Below, in pieces: positions 53,341-61,638 of a DNA stretch of 64,000 nucleotides. The number at the start of each line of letters is the position of its first letter. Within the stretch, counting starts at the first letter, position 1. The stretch spans positions 1-64,000 of the forward strand of contig JAUIIR010000006.1 in the NCBI GenBank assembly GCA_030431485.1, given 5' to 3'. The notes beneath the pieces were generated by a model that was not told where the DNA came from, made no database searches, and saw only the letters and a list, made by a program, of their open reading frames with translations. The DNA comes from Alphaproteobacteria bacterium (GTDB lineage Bacteria; Pseudomonadota; Alphaproteobacteria; Rhodobacterales; Rhodobacteraceae). Both the position numbers and the translations under genes were made by a program.

Positions 53341-53799
53341 TCACAGGACATTCACAAAGGTTACTTGCAGGATATCACCCAGCGCGGCCGCATCTTCTTC
53401 CGTGAAAGCATCCGGTTGATCGCTGTCGATGTCGAAGACGCCAAGCAACCGGCCTTTCGCGTTCCAAACCGGAAGCACCAGTTCCGACCGTGTCGATGAC
53501 GCGCATGCAATGTGACCGGGGAACGCTTCCACATCTGGCACAAGGTGTACCTCGCCGGTGCGCGCTGCCGCGCCGCAAACACCGCGCGAAAACGGAATTG
53601 TCAGACACCCGTGACCACCTTGATAGGGTCCGATCTTCAAAAGTTCTGGCCCGGCCACGCGGTAGAAACCCGTCCAGTCGAAACGCGCATCGGAATGATG
53701 CACTTCGCAGGTCACCGTGGCCATCAGGCTGACAGGATCAGTTTCCCCCTCCGTCAAAGCAGCAATGGTTTTGGCAAGAGTCGGATAGTCGACCGTCAT
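53341..53799 (-). CDS. msrC: Free methionine-(R)-sulfoxide reductase (GAF domain)
   Basis: A 152-residue GAF-fold enzyme that reduces free methionine-R-sulfoxide. Its three cysteines, Cys65 (GCLTIPF), Cys75 (RGVCG) and Cys99 (HIACAS), have the same spacing (10 and 24 residues) as the catalytic Cys84, Cys94 and Cys118 of the E. coli enzyme. ATG 53799 follows AAAAGGTATCGCC. The convergent 24-residue gene ends 32 bases away and the thiolase lies upstream. Confidence 0.92.
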   Translation of the reverse strand: MTVDYPTLAKTIAALTEGETDPVSLMATVTCEVHHSDARFDWTGFYRVAGPELLKIGPYQGGHGCLTIPFSRGVCGAAARTGEVHLVPDVEAFPGHIACASSTRSELVLPVWNAKGRLLGVFDIDSDQPDAFTEEDAAALGDILQVTFVNVL

Positions 53800-53887
53800 G
53801 GCGATACCTTTTTGATCGGTGGAGAGAGGGGACGCTACCCCCTCGGACTGCCGCCTCTCCCCATATGTATTAGTGAAACAAAGAAGG

Positions 53888-55051
53888 CTAGAGACGCTCA
53901 ATAGCGATCGCCGTTCCTTCCCCACCCCCAATGCAGATCGCCGCGACACCTCGCTTTAAGCCGCGGGTCTCCAATGCGTTGAGCAGTGTGACCATGATCC
54001 GGGCGCCTGACGCGCCAATGGGGTGTCCCAAGGCACAGGCGCCGCCGTTGACGTTCACAATGTCCCGGCTCAAACCCATCTCGTGCATGAAAGCCATCGG
54101 AACAACTGCGAAAGCCTCGTTCACTTCCCACAGATCGACGTCATCCTTGGTCCAGCCAATCTGTTGCAGCAGTTTTTGCGCAGCGGGCACCGGAGCTGTG
54201 GTGAAAAGCCCTGGCGCCTGAGCGTGGCTTGCATGTCCGACGATGCGGGCTCGGGCGTGGTCTCCGGCAGCGTCTCGGGTTGTCAAAATCAGCGCCGCAG
54301 CCCCATCCGAGATCGATGAACTGTTGGCCGGAGTAACCGTTCCGTCTTTGCGGAACGCGGGCTTCAACTGAGGAATTTTGTCAGGACGGGCATTCCCGGG
54401 TTGCTCGTCTTGGGTCACCGTGACGTCACCCTTGCGGGTGGACAGGCTGACTGGGGTGATCTCGCGGGCAAAGGCCCCGGAGGTCTGTGCATCAAGCGCA
54501 TTGGACAATGAGCGCAGCGCGTATTCGTCTTGCGCTTCACGGGTGAATTGGAACGCCTCTGCGCAATCTTCAGCGAATGTGCCCATCAAGCGGCCTTTGT
54601 CATAGGCGTCTTCGAGGCCGTCGAGAAACATATGGTCGATCACCTGGCCATGCCCGATCCGCGCACCGCCGCGCATCTTGGGCAGCAGGTAGGGCGCGTT
54701 CGTCATCGACTCCATGCCGCCGGCGACAATTGTTGTGGCGCGACCCAATGCGATTGCGTCAAACGCCATCATTGCAGCCTTCATCCCGGATCCGCACATC
54801 TTGTTGAGAGTTGTTGCGGGGACCTCTTCGCCAAGGCCGGCGGCGAACCCGGCTTGCCGCGCAGGCGCCTGTCCCTGGCCTGCCGGGAGAACACAGCCCA
54901 TGAGCACTTCGTCAACATTGGGGGATCCTGCCTGTTCCAGGGCGGCGCGAAGGGCAGCGCCGCCAAGATCTGCTGCCGCAACTTCGGAAAATGCGCCTTG
55001 GAACCCTCCCATCGCCGTACGCGATGCTCCTGAAATCACAACGTCAGCCAT
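53888..55051 (-). CDS. Acetyl-CoA C-acyltransferase (thiolase)
   Basis: A 387-residue thiolase with active-site Cys86 (NKMCGSGMKAA), His in [11 protein letters not shown] and a second Cys in CIGGGEGTAI. It is a paralogue of PhaA at 12.6 kb, about the same length but clearly different in sequence, so it may work in fatty acid or amino acid breakdown rather than polymer synthesis. Divergent from the STAS gene with about 90 bases between start codons. Confidence 0.93.
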   Translation of the reverse strand: MADVVISGASRTAMGGFQGAFSEVAAADLGGAALRAALEQAGSPNVDEVLMGCVLPAGQGQAPARQAGFAAGLGEEVPATTLNKMCGSGMKAAMMAFDAIALGRATTIVAGGMESMTNAPYLLPKMRGGARIGHGQVIDHMFLDGLEDAYDKGRLMGTFAEDCAEAFQFTREAQDEYALRSLSNALDAQTSGAFAREITPVSLSTRKGDVTVTQDEQPGNARPDKIPQLKPAFRKDGTVTPANSSSISDGAAALILTTRDAAGDHARARIVGHASHAQAPGLFTTAPVPAAQKLLQQIGWTKDDVDLWEVNEAFAVVPMAFMHEMGLSRDIVNVNGGACALGHPIGASGARIMVTLLNALETRGLKRGVAAICIGGGEGTAIAIERL

Positions 55052-55141
55052 GCCTCGTCCTCTTTGTCGGATGTCGGGACGTGCATACCGGATGGTAAGG
55101 ATTGGCGTCTAGGGTGTCCGGACATCAAATGCCGAGGACTT

Positions 55142-55480
55142 ATGGAACTGATCGCTGAACAGCATGACGTCGCAACTGTCATTCGGGTCAATGCCACCCG
55201 GATCGATGCGCCGACGGCCCTTCAATTCAAGGAAGAGATGAGGTCTCTGACAGCGCAGGCGGTCGAGCGTTTTATCCGCGATTTACAGCAGGTTGATTTT
55301 ATCGATTCAAGCGGGCTTGGCGCCGTTGTGGCGTCAATGAAGCAATTGCAGCCTGGTCAGGCGCTTGAATTGGCCGCGCTGCAGCCGATCGTCGACAAGG
55401 TGTTTCGCCTGACCCGGATGGACACCATCTTTCGGATCCACGGTGATGCGGATGAGGTCATTGCGTCAAATACCGGCTGA
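55142..55480 (+). CDS. STAS-domain anti-anti-sigma-type protein
   Basis: A 112-residue STAS protein with the phosphorylation site Ser56/Ser57 in DFIDSSGLGAVV. Such proteins trade places with an anti-sigma kinase. ATG 55142 follows GAGGACTT, which rejects an in-frame start 78 bases upstream. The next gene, overlapping, encodes the matching ATP-binding kinase-like protein, so the two form a partner-switching unit. No sigma factor gene is in the window, so the target is unknown. Confidence 0.88.
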   Translation: MELIAEQHDVATVIRVNATRIDAPTALQFKEEMRSLTAQAVERFIRDLQQVDFIDSSGLGAVVASMKQLQPGQALELAALQPIVDKVFRLTRMDTIFRIHGDADEVIASNTG

Positions 55481-55904
55481 GCACGAACTCCTTATCGCGA
55501 TGTGTGTCCCAGCCCTCGACGCCGTGACGCCGAATGTGCTGTATCGCGTAGACAGCGTGCTCGCCTCGGACCATGCACGCGGCATCCGCGGCGACGTACA
55601 ACTTGCTCTTGCAGAGGCGATGAATAACGTCTGCGAACATGCATATCCTGCCACGGTCCTCGGAGCTGTGGCTGTAAGTGTTTCCCGTATGCACAAGTCC
55701 ATCAGTGTGACCGTCACAGATTGGGGATGCGGGTACACTGGCGATCTCACATGTCTCACTCAACCAGATCCGCAAACCCTTAGTGAAGGGGGGTATGGAT
55801 GGTTTCTGATTCGGGAATTGACCGCCTCATTTCATTATACCCGTCAGGCTGGTGAGAACCGGCTGCATATGGTGTTCAAACCACCTGTGGTAGAGCGTAG
55901 GTGA
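55446..55904 (+). CDS. HATPase-domain anti-sigma factor/serine kinase
   Basis: A protein of about 152 residues of the RsbW/SpoIIAB type. Its GHKL ATP-binding motifs are LALAEAMNNVCEHAYP (N-box) and VTVTDWGCGYTG (G1-like), with EGGYGWFLIREL as the second glycine motif. It should phosphorylate the STAS protein upstream. Starts: ATG 55446 or ATG 55452, inside the STAS gene end (overlap about 30 bases). It has no sensor domain of its own. Confidence 0.85.
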   Translation: MRMRSLRQIPAEHELLIAMCVPALDAVTPNVLYRVDSVLASDHARGIRGDVQLALAEAMNNVCEHAYPATVLGAVAVSVSRMHKSISVTVTDWGCGYTGDLTCLTQPDPQTLSEGGYGWFLIRELTASFHYTRQAGENRLHMVFKPPVVERR

Positions 55905-56204
55905 CCAATTCCCGCCATGTTTGCCGGATTGTTCCCAAATTGGAAATGGTCTTATTTTTAAGGGTATATTTACCAGTTTTTCGATGTGGTGCGCCGCAGA
56001 ATGGTCGCAATCACTTCGAAATGTGGCCGTTGTTGTCCGGCATAACGTAAGGGTAGCTGCATAAAGCTTCACCTCGGCGTCGTGCCGTTAACAGCCCCCA
56101 CCCAGTGTGCGGCGTCGAGGTACTCACTTTCCCAACATCATCATCTGATTGACCTGACTTCCCGGCTGCCTATTTTGAGCCACAAAAGGGGAGGGACACA
56201 ACAT
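55905..56204. other. Intergenic region before the gamma-glutamyltransferase gene
   Basis: About 300 bases with an AT-rich part (TTATTTTTAAGGGTATATTTACC, split here as TTATTTTTAAGGG and TATATTTACC) in the middle that may hold a promoter. No gene is supported. Stable hairpins were not seen. Confidence 0.5.
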
Positions 56205-57782
56205 ATGCGCGACTTTCAAAAGCCGGGCCGCTCTGCGGTGATGGCAAAAAACGGTATGTGCGCAACATCGCATCCATTGGCCGCTCAGGCAGCGATCGAC
56301 ATTCTGAAGCGCGGTGGCAATGCCGTGGATGCGGCCATCGCAGGTGCCGTGATTCTGGGTCAGGCCGAACCGGCCATGACAGGAATTGGCGGTGACTGTT
56401 TCGCGCTGATCTCGCCAGCAGGTGGCGACGACGTGATCGCTGTCAACGGCTCTGGTCGAGCGCCAGCCGGTGCAAAAGCAGACGATCTGCGCGGTCGGGG
56501 TGAGGCAACCGTACCGCTTTATGGCCCCGAAGCCGTGACCATTCCGGGTGCGGTAGATGCGTTCTGCACCATGTCGGAACAATGGGGGCGACTTGGTATA
56601 GCGGACAGTCTTGCTCCGGCAATTGAATACATGGAGAACGGTCTTCCGGTTGCGGAGCGTGTCGCTTGGGATTGGAACAAGAATGCGCATCTTTTGCAGG
56701 GCCATGCGCGCACGCATTATCTGATGGGCGGTGCAACACCGCAGCGCGGTCAGGTCTTCCAGCTCCCCGGCAATGCCGACGTGCTGCGCCGGATCGCCAA
56801 AACCGGACGGGACGGCTTTTACAGCGGAGAGGTTGCAGAAGACATGCTGACAACGCTTAACGCGTTGGGCGGGGTTCATACGGAAGCCGACTTTGCGAAT
56901 GCCGCAACCACAATCGGCGCGCCGGTCAGTGGCACCTACCAAGGGCGCGAGCTACTGGAGCACCCGCCGAACGGTCAGGGCGCGACAGCGATCCTTCTGC
57001 TCAACATTCTATCGCAATTCGATCTGGCATCGCTTGACCCGTTTGGTGCCGAACGCGCGCACATCGAAGCGGAAGCGACCAAACTGGCCTATGACGCCCG
57101 AAATCGGTTTGTCGCGGATCCCGATCACATGACCAAGCTGGATCATATGCTGGCAATGGACACAGCAGAAAAGCTGGCCGCGCTGATCGACCCGAAAAAA
57201 GCGATGGCGGGTCCGGCGGCGCTCAGCGAAGCGGTTCATAAGGATACGATCTACATCACCGTGGTCGACAAAGACCGCATGGTGGTGTCGTTGATCTATT
57301 CGATCTTCCACAGCTTCGGGTCTGGCATCGCGTCCGAGAAATTCGGCATCCTGTTCCAGAACCGCGGCGCGGGTTTCACGCTGCAGGAAGGACATGCAAA
57401 CGAGTATGGCGGCGGCAAGCGTCCGATGCACACGATCATTCCGGGACTCATCCGCGATGCGGGTCGCGTGTCCATGCCGTTTGGTGTGATGGGTGGACAA
57501 TACCAGTCCTGCGGTCATGCGCGTGCGGTCACCAATATGACGGATTTCGGCCTTGCGCCACAGGAGGCGCTCGATGCGCCGCGCTGTTTCGCAGAGAACG
57601 GCAAGTTGATGGTGGAACGCGGCTATTCCGATGCGGTCCGGGCGCAACTGGTCGAGATGGGGCACGATGTGGAAACACCCGAAGTGGCCATCGGTGGGGC
57701 GCAGGCCATCCTGATCCACGAGAACGGCGTTCTCGAAGGGGCGTCTGATCCTCGCAAGGACGGCTGCGCCATCGGCTACTGA
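56205..57782 (+). CDS. Gamma-glutamyltransferase family protein (cytosolic, HpxW-like)
   Basis: A 525-residue Ntn-hydrolase. The nucleophile is most likely Thr348 in KDTIYITVVDKD, where the precursor would cleave itself, and GIGGDCFALI and GGGKRPMHTIIPGL are the usual substrate-pocket motifs. There is no signal peptide, unlike periplasmic Ggt enzymes; relatives without one include HpxW, an oxamate amidohydrolase. It therefore may not act on extracellular glutathione. ATG 56205 follows GGGGAGGGAC. Convergent with gshA, so glutathione making and breaking genes are adjacent. Confidence 0.85.
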   Translation: MRDFQKPGRSAVMAKNGMCATSHPLAAQAAIDILKRGGNAVDAAIAGAVILGQAEPAMTGIGGDCFALISPAGGDDVIAVNGSGRAPAGAKADDLRGRGEATVPLYGPEAVTIPGAVDAFCTMSEQWGRLGIADSLAPAIEYMENGLPVAERVAWDWNKNAHLLQGHARTHYLMGGATPQRGQVFQLPGNADVLRRIAKTGRDGFYSGEVAEDMLTTLNALGGVHTEADFANAATTIGAPVSGTYQGRELLEHPPNGQGATAILLLNILSQFDLASLDPFGAERAHIEAEATKLAYDARNRFVADPDHMTKLDHMLAMDTAEKLAALIDPKKAMAGPAALSEAVHKDTIYITVVDKDRMVVSLIYSIFHSFGSGIASEKFGILFQNRGAGFTLQEGHANEYGGGKRPMHTIIPGLIRDAGRVSMPFGVMGGQYQSCGHARAVTNMTDFGLAPQEALDAPRCFAENGKLMVERGYSDAVRAQLVEMGHDVETPEVAIGGAQAILIHENGVLEGASDPRKDGCAIGY

Positions 57783-57814
57783 TCAAAAACGCTTGGCTTT
57801 GCGAAAAGCCGGGC

Positions 57815-57834
57815 GCACCCCTTCGAAGGGGTGC
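57815..57834. terminator. Palindrome between gamma-glutamyltransferase and gshA
   Basis: GCACCCCTTCGAAGGGGTGC is a perfect 20-base palindrome between two convergent genes, preceded by a second hairpin (GGCTTT-GCG-AAAAGCC near 57795). There is no long T run, so it may be a weak bidirectional terminator. Confidence 0.55.
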
Positions 57835-57840
57835 CGCGCC

Positions 57841-59211
57841 TCAATAGCTGTATTCGCCGTAGATTCGACTAATATCGCCATTCCAATCGCCATGATAATG
57901 GTCGATCAACTCGTCCGCCATGGTCTTGCCGGTCTCAACGCTTTCCTTCAGCGCGTTCAGGAAATGGGTTTCGTTCGGCACCAGTCCGCCGGCACCGGGC
58001 CGCGCGCGCGCCACAAGACCTGCTTCGGAAATGGCCAACGCTTCTCGCGCCAGATCGTGCATATTGATCCCGTTGACTTCGGCCTGCAACCCGTCGATGG
58101 AGGCGGCCACGCGCAGCCCTTCGCGTGTCTCGGCATCCCAGCCCTTCACCAGATCCCACGCCGCATCCAGCGCTGATTGATCATAGGTCAGTCCAACCCA
58201 GAAGGCAGGCAGAGCGCACAGACGCCGCCACGGGCCGCCATCCGCACCGCGCATTTCAATGAATTTCTTCACGCGAGCTTCGGGGAAGATCGTCGTCAGG
58301 TGATCCGCCCAGTCAGACAGGGTCGGGGTTTCCCCCGGCAAAGCGGGCAATTCGCCCTTCAGGAAGTCGCGGAATGATTGTCCCAGCGCGTCGTGATAAA
58401 CTCCGTCGCGATAGACAAAATACATTGGCACATCGAGCGCGTATTGAACCCAGGCCTCGAACCCGAAACCGTCTTCGAATACGAAGGGCAGCATGCCGGT
58501 GCGCGCATCGTCCAGATGTCGCCAGACCCGTCCGCGCCAGCTCTTGTGCCCGTTCAGTTTGCCTTCGAAAAACGGCGAGGTGGCAAAGAGCGCGTTTGCC
58601 ACCGGCTGCAACGCCAGCGCCACCCGCATCTTTTGCACCATGTCCGCCTCGGATGAAAAATCGAGGTTCACCTGCACCGTGCAAGTCCGCCGCATCATGG
58701 TTGTGCCGGCTGTGCCGACTTTCTCCATGTAGCTGTCCATTAGCTTGTAGCGGCCCTTCGGCATCAGCGGCATATCCTCGTGCCGCCAGATCGGCGCGGC
58801 CCCAAGACCAATGAATCCCACACCGATCTTGTCGGCGATGTCCTTCACGTCGCGCAGGTGGTCATTCACTTCGTCGCAAGTCTGGTGAATGGTCTCAAGC
58901 GGCGCGCCCGACAATTCAAGTTGCCCACCGGGTTCAAGCGAAATGTTCGCACCGTCTTTGACCAGCCCGATCAGGTTGTCGCCTTCCATGACAGGGTCCC
59001 AGCCATGAGCGTCCCGCAAGCCCTGCAGAACAGCCAGAATCGACCGTTCGCCTGCATAAGGCAGTGGGCGCAGCGAGTCCTTGCAATAGCCAAACTTCTC
59101 GTGCTCGGTGCCGATGCGCCAGTCGTCCTTGGGTTTGCACCCCGAGGCTAGGTACTCCGCCAGCTGATCGTGATGTTCGATGGGCCCGCCGCCGGATTGG
59201 GGGATGGACAT
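57841..59211 (-). CDS. gshA: Glutamate-cysteine ligase, plant/alphaproteobacterial type
   Basis: First step of glutathione synthesis. The 456-residue enzyme is the type shared by plants and alphaproteobacteria: GTEHEKFGY near residue 34, the nucleotide-site stretch SLEPGGQLELSGAP, MRRTCTVQVNLDFSSE and FIEMRGADGGPW. It has no detectable signal. It stands alone, reading toward the gamma-glutamyltransferase gene; the second gene gshB is not in the window. Confidence 0.95.
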   Translation of the reverse strand: MSIPQSGGGPIEHHDQLAEYLASGCKPKDDWRIGTEHEKFGYCKDSLRPLPYAGERSILAVLQGLRDAHGWDPVMEGDNLIGLVKDGANISLEPGGQLELSGAPLETIHQTCDEVNDHLRDVKDIADKIGVGFIGLGAAPIWRHEDMPLMPKGRYKLMDSYMEKVGTAGTTMMRRTCTVQVNLDFSSEADMVQKMRVALALQPVANALFATSPFFEGKLNGHKSWRGRVWRHLDDARTGMLPFVFEDGFGFEAWVQYALDVPMYFVYRDGVYHDALGQSFRDFLKGELPALPGETPTLSDWADHLTTIFPEARVKKFIEMRGADGGPWRRLCALPAFWVGLTYDQSALDAAWDLVKGWDAETREGLRVAASIDGLQAEVNGINMHDLAREALAISEAGLVARARPGAGGLVPNETHFLNALKESVETGKTMADELIDHYHGDWNGDISRIYGEYSY

Positions 59212-59274
59212 GGCGCGTCTCCGGTCTGTCTGATCGTCAATCGGGGTCAGCCTTGGGCTGATTTCACGGGGCTG

Positions 59275-59805
59275 TCAATGCAGGCTCTGGATGCGTTTCT
59301 GAAGATCCGGCCTGCGCCAGAGCACAATTGGCGCGGTGCCTTCGTGTTTCAAGGTCGATGCAACACGGCCCGGACTGAGGCCGGGCAGGCTGGCGAAGGC
59401 ATCGAAAAGCACATCCGCGCCTTCCGCGTTCACGGGAATATGCAGTGCTGGCCCGCCCTCATGAGTGATGACCCAGTGGCGCGGGTGCTCTGTAGGATCA
59501 AGGCTGAGCGACGTCACCGCGTCCAGATCCACCAGACCACCGTTCAACGGTCCAAAATACCCGATCCGCCGCTCCACCACCTGCACAACACCGGGCCCGC
59601 CGCCGCCCATCCGTGCACGTCCGCGCTGCAGCCCTGCAAAGAACAACGCGGCTCCCAGGAACATCGCCAGATACCCGATCCAGACCAGCAAACCGGGGGT
59701 CACGCCAAGCACCCAATAAAGCCCAAGCAACAGGACCGCTGCCCCCACCAGAGCCTCGCGCCAGCGCAGGATCGCTGCGTGCACTTCGGGCCGGATAAAG
59801 CTCAT
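59275..59805 (-). CDS. Membrane protein of unknown function, Rhodobacterales-type
   Basis: A 176-residue protein with two membrane helices near the N-terminus (ALVGAAVLLLGLYWVL and LLVWIGYLAMFLGAALFF), then a soluble part (VQVVERRIGYFGPLNGGLVD, HWVITHEGGPALHIPVNAEG) that looks like a small beta-rich domain. I do not recognise a function. It lies 63 bases upstream of gshA on the same strand and after rsmE, and could be co-transcribed with gshA. Confidence 0.75.
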   Translation of the reverse strand: MSFIRPEVHAAILRWREALVGAAVLLLGLYWVLGVTPGLLVWIGYLAMFLGAALFFAGLQRGRARMGGGGPGVVQVVERRIGYFGPLNGGLVDLDAVTSLSLDPTEHPRHWVITHEGGPALHIPVNAEGADVLFDAFASLPGLSPGRVASTLKHEGTAPIVLWRRPDLQKRIQSLH

Positions 59806-59823
59806 CGCAGGCCACCCACTGCC

Positions 59824-59867
59824 GCACATCCCTCGACGGATGTGCGATTTTCGGTCGGCCGAAAATC
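59824..59867. repeat. Two adjacent hairpins after rsmE
   Basis: GCACATCC/GGATGTGC (59824-59845) and GATTTTCGG/CCGAAAATC (59846-59867) are back to back, both perfect. They start two bases after the rsmE stop on the minus strand. No T run follows, so they may protect or end the message. Confidence 0.6.
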
Positions 59868-59869
59868 CG

Positions 59870-60601
59870 TCACGCCCAGTCCCCCAGCGTGCTTTGCCAC
59901 AGCGTCAACGCCGCCACAGCCGCCGTATCGGCCCGCAGGATACGCGGTCCAAGGCTGATCGGGCTGGCGCAGGCCATCCCTCGCAGCCGCTTGCGCTCGT
60001 GCTCGGAAAACCCGCCTTCCGGTCCGATCAGGATCGCCCAGGGCCCGGGTGCGTCAGGCAGGCGACCAGTTTCCCCGGCCAATGCTTCGTCGCAAAACGC
60101 GATCCGCCGCCCGGTGTCCCAACTGCCAAGCACTCGGTCCAACTTGATCAACTCAACCACCTCGGGCACAAAGACCCCGCCGCATTGCTCGGCGGCCTCA
60201 ACCGCATGCGCCTGCAGCCGGTCCTGTCGGATGCGTTCGGAATTGGTGTGTGCGGTGTGCACCGGCATCACCCGCCGCACGCCCATCTCGACCGCCTTTT
60301 CCACAATGAAATCGGTACGTGCCTTCTTGATCGGCGCAAACATCAGCCAGATATCCGGCGGCATCACCTGCGGTTGGGATTGCTCGCGGCACACAAGGGT
60401 GCCGCCACGTTTGCCCGCCTCGGCAACCTCGGCCTGCCATTCGCCATCTTGCCCGTTAAACAGTGCCACGCTGTCGCCGACGCCCATCCGCATCACGCCA
60501 AACAGGTAATGTGCCTGCTCCCGCGTCAGAGGAACCGGTTGTACCGCACCAAGCGGCTGCTCTACAAAAAGCCTAACTTTCGCACGCGCATTCGAACTCA
60601 T
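59870..60601 (-). CDS. rsmE: 16S rRNA m3U1498 methyltransferase
   Basis: RsmE methylates U1498 of 16S rRNA in the decoding region. The 243-residue SPOUT-fold protein has the SAM-knot signature IGPEGGFSEHERKRL and the late motif LGPRILRADTAAVAAL. The N-terminal PUA-like part includes HYLFGVMRMGVGDSVALFNG. ATG 60601 is only 12 bases from the divergent ubiA start at 60614, so the two promoters must overlap coding sequence. Confidence 0.95.
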   Translation of the reverse strand: MSSNARAKVRLFVEQPLGAVQPVPLTREQAHYLFGVMRMGVGDSVALFNGQDGEWQAEVAEAGKRGGTLVCREQSQPQVMPPDIWLMFAPIKKARTDFIVEKAVEMGVRRVMPVHTAHTNSERIRQDRLQAHAVEAAEQCGGVFVPEVVELIKLDRVLGSWDTGRRIAFCDEALAGETGRLPDAPGPWAILIGPEGGFSEHERKRLRGMACASPISLGPRILRADTAAVAALTLWQSTLGDWA

Positions 60602-60613
60602 GGAGCAACACAT

Positions 60614-61579
60614 ATGCCCGGCCCGCAGATTTCACCAGACCAGAGCGGTCAGGTCGCTGATGCCGTCACGGGCAATTGGGTCGACACCCGTGCCCCGGCA
60701 TGGACGCGACCCTACCTGAGACTAAGCCGCGCCGACAGGCCTATCGGGACATGGCTGCTCTATCTTCCCTGCGTCTGGGGCACGCTGCTGGCGATGTTTC
60801 ACACAGGCGACGCCCGGCTCTTTGATGCGTGGATCATCCTTGGCTGCGGTATCGGCGCATTCCTGATGCGCGGCGCAGGCTGTACCTGGAACGACATCAC
60901 CGACCGCGACTTTGACGGCGGTGTGGCGCGCACCGCCTCCCGACCAATCCCCTCCGGTCAGGTCACGGCAAAGCAGGCGCTGGGCTGGGCGGTGATCCAG
61001 TCGCTGGTGGCCTTTTGCATCCTGATCACATTTCCCATGCAGGCCATCCTGCTCGGGATCATCGCGCTGGCGCCGGTGGCGATCTATCCTTTCGCCAAGC
61101 GGTTCACGTGGTGGCCACAGGTCTTTCTGGGCATCGCCTTCAACTGGGGCGCATTGCTAGCATGGACGGCCCATACCGGCGAATTGCAGTGGCCTGCGGT
61201 TTGTCTTTACCTGGCCGGCATGGCGTGGACGCTGTTTTATGACACGATCTACGCCCATCAGGACAAGGAAGACGACGCGCTGATTGGTGTTAAATCAACA
61301 GCCCGGCTATTTGGCGATGAAACGCCCAAATACCTCGCGTGGTTTCTTGTCCTCACCGTCGCGTTGATGGGCTTTGCCATCATTCTTGCCGCGCCGCGAG
61401 GCGAGATCTTCGCCCTGGTGATTGCCCTGGGTGGCCCTTGGGCGATGGGCTGGCACATGATGTGGCAGATGCGGCGGCTCAAGCTCGACGACATGGACGG
61501 ACTGTTGCATCTCTTTCGTTCAAACCGCGATGCCGGACTGATCCCTGTGCTGTTTTTCGCCATCGCGGTTTTCGTGTGA
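60614..61579 (+). CDS. ubiA: 4-hydroxybenzoate polyprenyltransferase
   Basis: UbiA joins the polyprenyl chain to 4-hydroxybenzoate in the inner membrane on the way to ubiquinone. The 321-residue protein has the two Asp-rich motifs NDITDRDFDGGVARTASRP and YDTIYAHQDKEDD and about eight membrane helices. The prenyl chain would come from the synthase encoded at 4.8 kb. ATG 60614 lies nine bases after a GGAG. It is divergent from rsmE with a 12-base gap. Confidence 0.96.
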   Translation: MPGPQISPDQSGQVADAVTGNWVDTRAPAWTRPYLRLSRADRPIGTWLLYLPCVWGTLLAMFHTGDARLFDAWIILGCGIGAFLMRGAGCTWNDITDRDFDGGVARTASRPIPSGQVTAKQALGWAVIQSLVAFCILITFPMQAILLGIIALAPVAIYPFAKRFTWWPQVFLGIAFNWGALLAWTAHTGELQWPAVCLYLAGMAWTLFYDTIYAHQDKEDDALIGVKSTARLFGDETPKYLAWFLVLTVALMGFAIILAAPRGEIFALVIALGGPWAMGWHMMWQMRRLKLDDMDGLLHLFRSNRDAGLIPVLFFAIAVFV

Positions 61580-61638
61580 TTGCCATCCGGACCGCTGCGG
61601 CGTATCGCTTTGCCAATCTCAACTGACGCGGACCCTGG

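Noticed and set aside
53821-53860. Nested GC hairpins (GAGGGG/CCCCTC within GGAGAG/CTCTCC) between thiolase and msrC as a riboswitch
   Set aside because: The structure is short and simple and matches no riboswitch consensus; a terminator or attenuator is more likely but has no clear T run.
59840-60613. Long N-terminal extension of UbiA
   Set aside because: The added part is the reverse of rsmE and shows no membrane or catalytic motif; ATG 60614 has a GGAG upstream.
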